This document shows, piece after piece, positions 24,872 through 27,340 of a stretch of DNA of 27,340 nucleotides (the first letter of the stretch is position 1; every line of letters starts with the position of its first letter). A model generated the notes under the pieces. The model was not told the DNA's origin and made no database searches. It was given only the letters and a program-made list of their open reading frames with translations. Source of the stretch: JAYSFC01 sp041913505 (lineage in GTDB: Bacteria; Pseudomonadota; Gammaproteobacteria; Burkholderiales; Burkholderiaceae_C); the NCBI GenBank assembly GCA_041913505.1, contig JAYSFC010000042.1:1-27340 (forward strand), given 5' to 3'. Position numbers and translations under genes: made by a program.

Positions 24872-25426
24872 TCACTGCGGTTTGGGCGAGGGCAACTCGA
24901 ACACGAGGCAGGTCGTGGTAGCGTGCGCGTACAGCGTGCCGTCCGGGCCGTACAGGCGCGCCTCGGCCGTCGCGAGCTGGCGGCCGCAGTGCAACACCTT
25001 GCCTTCGGCGCGCACGCGCGGGGCCTTGGCCAGGTTGATGGCGCGCACCAGGTTCACGCCCAACTCGGCCGTGGTGTAGGCGCGGCCCGCAGGCATCATC
25101 GTGTGCACCGCGCAGCCCAGGGCCGAATCGAGCAGCGTGGCGTACCAGCCGCCGTGCACCGTGCCCATGGGGTTCAGGTGGGCGCCGCCGGGTGTGCCCT
25201 GGAAGAGGGCGTGGCCCTCATCCACCTCCAGGAGGGTGAAGTCCAGGGTCTGCGCGATGGTCGGGTAGGGCAGCTCGCCGCGCAGCATGGCCTGCATCAT
25301 CTCCAGCCCGGTCTTGCCCGCGATCTGGTCGTGGCGCGCTACGCCGGCCCCCGGGCCAGCTTCCAGGCGGGCGACGACTTCGCGTTCCTGCGCAAGCCAG
25401 AGTTCAAGGGCAGAGCCGTAGGTCAT
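24872..25426 (-). CDS. PaaI-type hotdog thioesterase
   Basis: Acyl-CoA thioesterase-like protein of 184 residues with a single hotdog fold. The catalytic loop is NPMGTVHGGWYATLLDSALG (residues 85-104), with His91, Gly92, Gly93 and Asp100. An N-terminal helix-rich extension of about 50 residues precedes the fold, and the end FELPSPKPQ is disordered. ATG 25426 has AAAGG about 6 bases upstream. It is divergent from the MarR gene, with only 50 bases between starts and two palindromes there, so MarR control is likely. Members act on aromatic acyl-CoA such as phenylacetyl-CoA derivatives; no catabolic cluster is adjacent, so the substrate is open. Confidence 0.88.
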   Translation of the reverse strand: MTYGSALELWLAQEREVVARLEAGPGAGVARHDQIAGKTGLEMMQAMLRGELPYPTIAQTLDFTLLEVDEGHALFQGTPGGAHLNPMGTVHGGWYATLLDSALGCAVHTMMPAGRAYTTAELGVNLVRAINLAKAPRVRAEGKVLHCGRQLATAEARLYGPDGTLYAHATTTCLVFELPSPKPQ

Positions 25427-25441
25427 GAAGTTGCCTTTCTA

Positions 25442-25468
25442 TTGCATATACAAATGTTGTAGATACAA
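25442..25468. promoter_or_regulatory. Twin MarR-type operators overlapping the divergent promoters
   Basis: TTGCATATACAA (25442-25453) and TTGTAGATACAA (25457-25468) are two copies of TTGYA-NN-TACAA, 15 bp apart; the second is a perfect palindrome around GA. The promoter of the MarR gene is built from them: TTGCAT (25442-25447) as -35 and TACAAT (25464-25469) as -10, spaced 16 bases. The expected start falls at the ATG 25477. Confidence 0.75.
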
Positions 25469-25476
25469 TAATTTCC

Positions 25477-25938
25477 ATGACCCCCGCTGTCAATCCCCTG
25501 GGCGCCAGGCCGCAAGGCTGCACCAATCTCAAGCTGCGGCAGCTCATGCGCCGCGTGGCGCAACATTACGATGCCGAGATGGGCCGCTGTGACCTCAAGA
25601 CGACGCAGTATTCGCTGCTCTCGCATGTGGTGAAGCTCGGGCCTATCCGGCCCGGCGCACTGGCCGATGCCATGCGCATGGATGCATCCACCCTCACGCG
25701 CAATCTCAAGCCATTGATTGCGTCAGGCTGGGTAGACATGGCGCCCGGCGAGGACGCGCGCAGCCGCCTCGTGGTGGCTACGGAGGCGGGGCGGGCCAAG
25801 CGCCAGGAAGCGCAGCGCCACTGGCGTGCCGCCCAGGAAGCCCTTAACCACGCCCTGGGCCTCGAGCGCGTTGCGGCCCTGCATCTGATGATCGACGAAT
25901 GCATGGCGCTGCTCGCGCCTGCGGAACACGAGGCATGA
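25477..25938 (+). CDS. MarR-family regulator
   Basis: Winged-helix repressor of 153 residues. The start helix LKLRQLMRRVAQHYDAEM leads to the dimer interface. The recognition part is RPGALADAMRMDASTLTRNLKPLIASGWV (58-86), the wing APGEDARSRLVVATEAG (89-105), and the C-terminal helices close the dimer. Cys15 and Cys38 lie in the N-terminal region, where some MarR proteins sense oxidants; that role is speculative. ATG 25477 has no ribosome site and sits at the predicted transcription start, so the mRNA is probably leaderless. The protein most likely controls itself and the divergent thioesterase gene through the two palindromes in between. Confidence 0.9.
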   Translation: MTPAVNPLGARPQGCTNLKLRQLMRRVAQHYDAEMGRCDLKTTQYSLLSHVVKLGPIRPGALADAMRMDASTLTRNLKPLIASGWVDMAPGEDARSRLVVATEAGRAKRQEAQRHWRAAQEALNHALGLERVAALHLMIDECMALLAPAEHEA

Positions 25939-25953
25939 ACACCCATGCACCAC

Positions 25954-25974
25954 GTGCCATGTGCCATGTGCCAC
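25954..25974. repeat. Three tandem GTGCCAT units
   Basis: GTGCCAT repeats at 25954-25960 and 25961-25967, then GTGCCAC at 25968-25974, in the 95-base gap after the MarR gene. A 10-bp palindrome AGCCTAGGCT follows at 25987-25996. No clear function. Confidence 0.6.
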
Positions 25975-26033
25975 GCCCCAGGCGCTAGCCTAGGCTGGGC
26001 GGGCGTGCCGCGGGTGCCGGGCCTGGCCCTTTC

Positions 26034-26825
26034 TCAAACGGGGACGGTGTAATTGAGCGTCATGCGCCCGCCGTCCACAGTGACGATCTCGCCCGTCACG
26101 TAGCTGGCCGCATCGCTGGCGAGCCAGGCCACCACATCCGCCACTTCCGAGGGCTCGCCCAGTCGCTTCATGGGCGTGCGGCTCATGATCTTGAGCCGCG
26201 CCTCTTCACTGGTGAGCACTGCCTTGGCCGCCAGTTCGGTGGCGATGGTGCCGGGCGCCACCGCATTCACGCGCACCCCTTGGTCGGCCAGGGACAGCGC
26301 CATGACCCGCGTGAGCTGGTTGATGCCGCCCTTGCTCACGTTGTAGCTCGAGATGTTGGGAATCGCGAGCACGCCGTTGACCGAGCTCATGTTCACGATG
26401 CTGCCGCTGCCGGCACGCGCCATTTCCCGCGCCACGGCCTGGCCCATGAGGAAGGCACCCTTGAGGTTCACGCGCAGCACCGCGTCGAAATCCTCCTCGG
26501 TCACGTCGAGAAAATTTGCCGCGCGGAAGATGCCCGCGTTGTTGACCAGCACGTCGATGCGTCCATGCAGTGCCAGGGTTTGCTCCACCAGCGCATCCAC
26601 CTGCGCCTTGCTGCCCACGTCGCAGTGCACATAGACCGCACCGCTCACCGCCGCCGCGAGGGCCTGGCCGCGCGCGTCGTCCACGTCGGCAATCACGACG
26701 TTCGCGCCGTCGTGCGCGAAGCGCAGCACGCACGCTTCGCCGATGCCCTGGGCACCGCCTGTCACGATGCAGACGCGGCCCTGCTGGTTGAATGAAGTGC
26801 GGGAGGAGATCGTTGGAATGGCCAT
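26034..26825 (-). CDS. Short-chain dehydrogenase/reductase (SDR)
   Basis: NAD(P)-dependent oxidoreductase of 263 residues, classical SDR type. The cofactor site is VTGGAQGIGEA (21-31), with Asp47 in VVIADVDD favouring NAD over NADP. NNAG (95-98) and the active-site set Asn120, Ser148, Tyr161, Lys165 (YNVSK) are complete, and VAPGTIATELA is the usual substrate-side loop. The C-terminus ends GEIVTVDGGRMTLNYTVPV. ATG 26825 gives a normal length; a 39-codon extension upstream is not SDR-like. The substrate cannot be told; such proteins include 3-oxoacyl reductases and sugar or alcohol dehydrogenases. It is divergent from sufB, 155 bases apart, with a long palindrome between. Confidence 0.9.
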   Translation of the reverse strand: MAIPTISSRTSFNQQGRVCIVTGGAQGIGEACVLRFAHDGANVVIADVDDARGQALAAAVSGAVYVHCDVGSKAQVDALVEQTLALHGRIDVLVNNAGIFRAANFLDVTEEDFDAVLRVNLKGAFLMGQAVAREMARAGSGSIVNMSSVNGVLAIPNISSYNVSKGGINQLTRVMALSLADQGVRVNAVAPGTIATELAAKAVLTSEEARLKIMSRTPMKRLGEPSEVADVVAWLASDAASYVTGEIVTVDGGRMTLNYTVPV

Positions 26826-26922
26826 GGCCGCATGGTAGCGGCATACTGGCGCATCAGGGGGCCGCCTTGCGTTGGAGGCGTTGGCGATATCCCTGGCATG
26901 GGTATAGGGACGATTGGCGGGT

Positions 26923-26951
26923 TTGCCGAATTGATAAAACATTCATATGAT
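26923..26951 (+). promoter_or_regulatory. Promoter of sufB
   Basis: TTGCCG (26923-26928) and TATGAT (26946-26951) are spaced 17 bases. The -10 lies across the centre of the long palindrome at 26937-26961. The start would be near 26958, giving a leader of about 23 bases. Confidence 0.65.
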
Positions 26952-26961
26952 ATGAATGTTT
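26937..26961. promoter_or_regulatory. 25-bp palindromic operator before sufB
   Basis: Perfect 11-bp arms AAACATTCATA and TATGAATGTTT around the spacer TGA. It covers the sufB -10 and expected start, a position for repression. It does not look like the type 1 or type 2 IscR sites I know. It could also act on the divergent SDR gene. Confidence 0.7.
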
Positions 26962-26980
26962 AAATTTGAACCCCACGGCC

Positions 26981-27340
26981 ATGTCTTCACAACCCGTCAC
27001 CTTGGGCGCGCCCGCAGCCAGCCAGGGCACCTTGGCCGCCTCGCAAGCACCGGCCCTGGAGCAGGCGCTTGCCCGCCCCTACCAGCATGGTTTCGTCACC
27101 GACATCGAGTCCGACTCTCTGCCGCCAGGCCTCGACGAGGACACCATCCGCGCCATCTCGCGCAGGAAGCGCGAGCCGCAGTTCCTGCTCGACTGGCGCC
27201 TGGCGGCCTTCGAGCGCTGGCGCACGATGGAACTGCCCGACTGGGCGCACCTGAAGATCGAGCCCATCGACTTCCAGGCGCTCAGCTACTACTCGGCGCC
27301 CAAGTCGCTCAAGAACGCGCCCAAGAGCCTGGACGAGGTG
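26981..27340 (+). CDS. sufB: Fe-S cluster assembly scaffold SufB, 5' part
   Basis: First 120 residues of SufB, cut by the window end (family length about 470-490). SufB with SufC and SufD is the scaffold that builds iron-sulfur clusters in the cytoplasm under iron limitation or oxidative stress. The segment YQHGFVTDIESDSLPPGLDE (34-53), then REPQFLLDWRLAAFERW (64-80), IEPIDFQALSYYSAPK (93-108) and PKSLDEV (114-120) match the family N-terminus. A 30-residue Ala/Gln-rich start precedes them. The ATG follows CCCCACGGCC without a clear ribosome site. No SufR or IscR-type regulator gene lies upstream in the window, although many suf operons start with one; downstream genes are not visible. Confidence 0.93.
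   Translation, partial: MSSQPVTLGAPAASQGTLAASQAPALEQALARPYQHGFVTDIESDSLPPGLDEDTIRAISRRKREPQFLLDWRLAAFERWRTMELPDWAHLKIEPIDFQALSYYSAPKSLKNAPKSLDEV

Overview
The window is about 27 kb of dense, high-GC, Gram-negative chromosome. Gene types, TRAP transport, Entner-Doudoroff sugar use and an outer-membrane zinc receptor point to a betaproteobacterium of the Comamonadaceae (Acidovorax/Alicycliphilus/Diaphorobacter-like). That placement is inference from gene content and base composition. I see 30 genes, two of them cut by the window edges. There is no tRNA, rRNA, insertion sequence, prophage or CRISPR array.

Layout. 1-3205: leftward operon of a TetR repressor, a periplasmic adaptor and an RND pump (cut at base 1), with a promoter overlapped by a palindrome. 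3315-6535: msrA, a small exported Cys/His protein and a ZnuD-like zinc TonB receptor. 6536-8156: a 38-codon ORF with an ideal ribosome binding site, a roughly 450-base stretch without a convincing gene, and a lone SAM methyltransferase of different base composition. 8157-11093: chrA, an auxin-efflux-carrier family permease and, on the other strand, pdxH. 11172-15224: a TetR regulator, a two-subunit periplasmic molybdenum hydroxylase and a MocA-like nucleotidyltransferase. 15230-17108: sodC, chaC and a membrane-anchored OmpA-domain protein, closed by a strong bidirectional terminator. 17119-24324: a complete aldonate (gluconate) module: LacI-type repressor, gluconokinase, three-part TRAP transporter, edd and eda. 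24332-26825: gloA, a thioesterase/MarR divergent pair and an SDR oxidoreductase. 26923-27340: start of sufB behind a 25-bp palindrome.

How the genes work together. The best integrated unit is 17119-24324: a TRAP system would import gluconate, GntK phosphorylates it, and Edd plus Eda cut 6-phosphogluconate to pyruvate and glyceraldehyde-3-phosphate. Two identical 12-bp palindromes flank the control region, one of them inside the first codons of gntK. The second unit is the TetR/molybdenum hydroxylase locus, where near-identical 12-bp sites lie in front of the regulator and of the enzyme operon.

No clearly new multi-gene defence or mobile system is visible. The most interesting signals are regulatory: palindromes placed on promoters or start codons, three promoter positions that leave almost no 5' leader, a leader hairpin with a T-tract before gntK, the sufB palindrome, and the unannotated 38-codon ORF.
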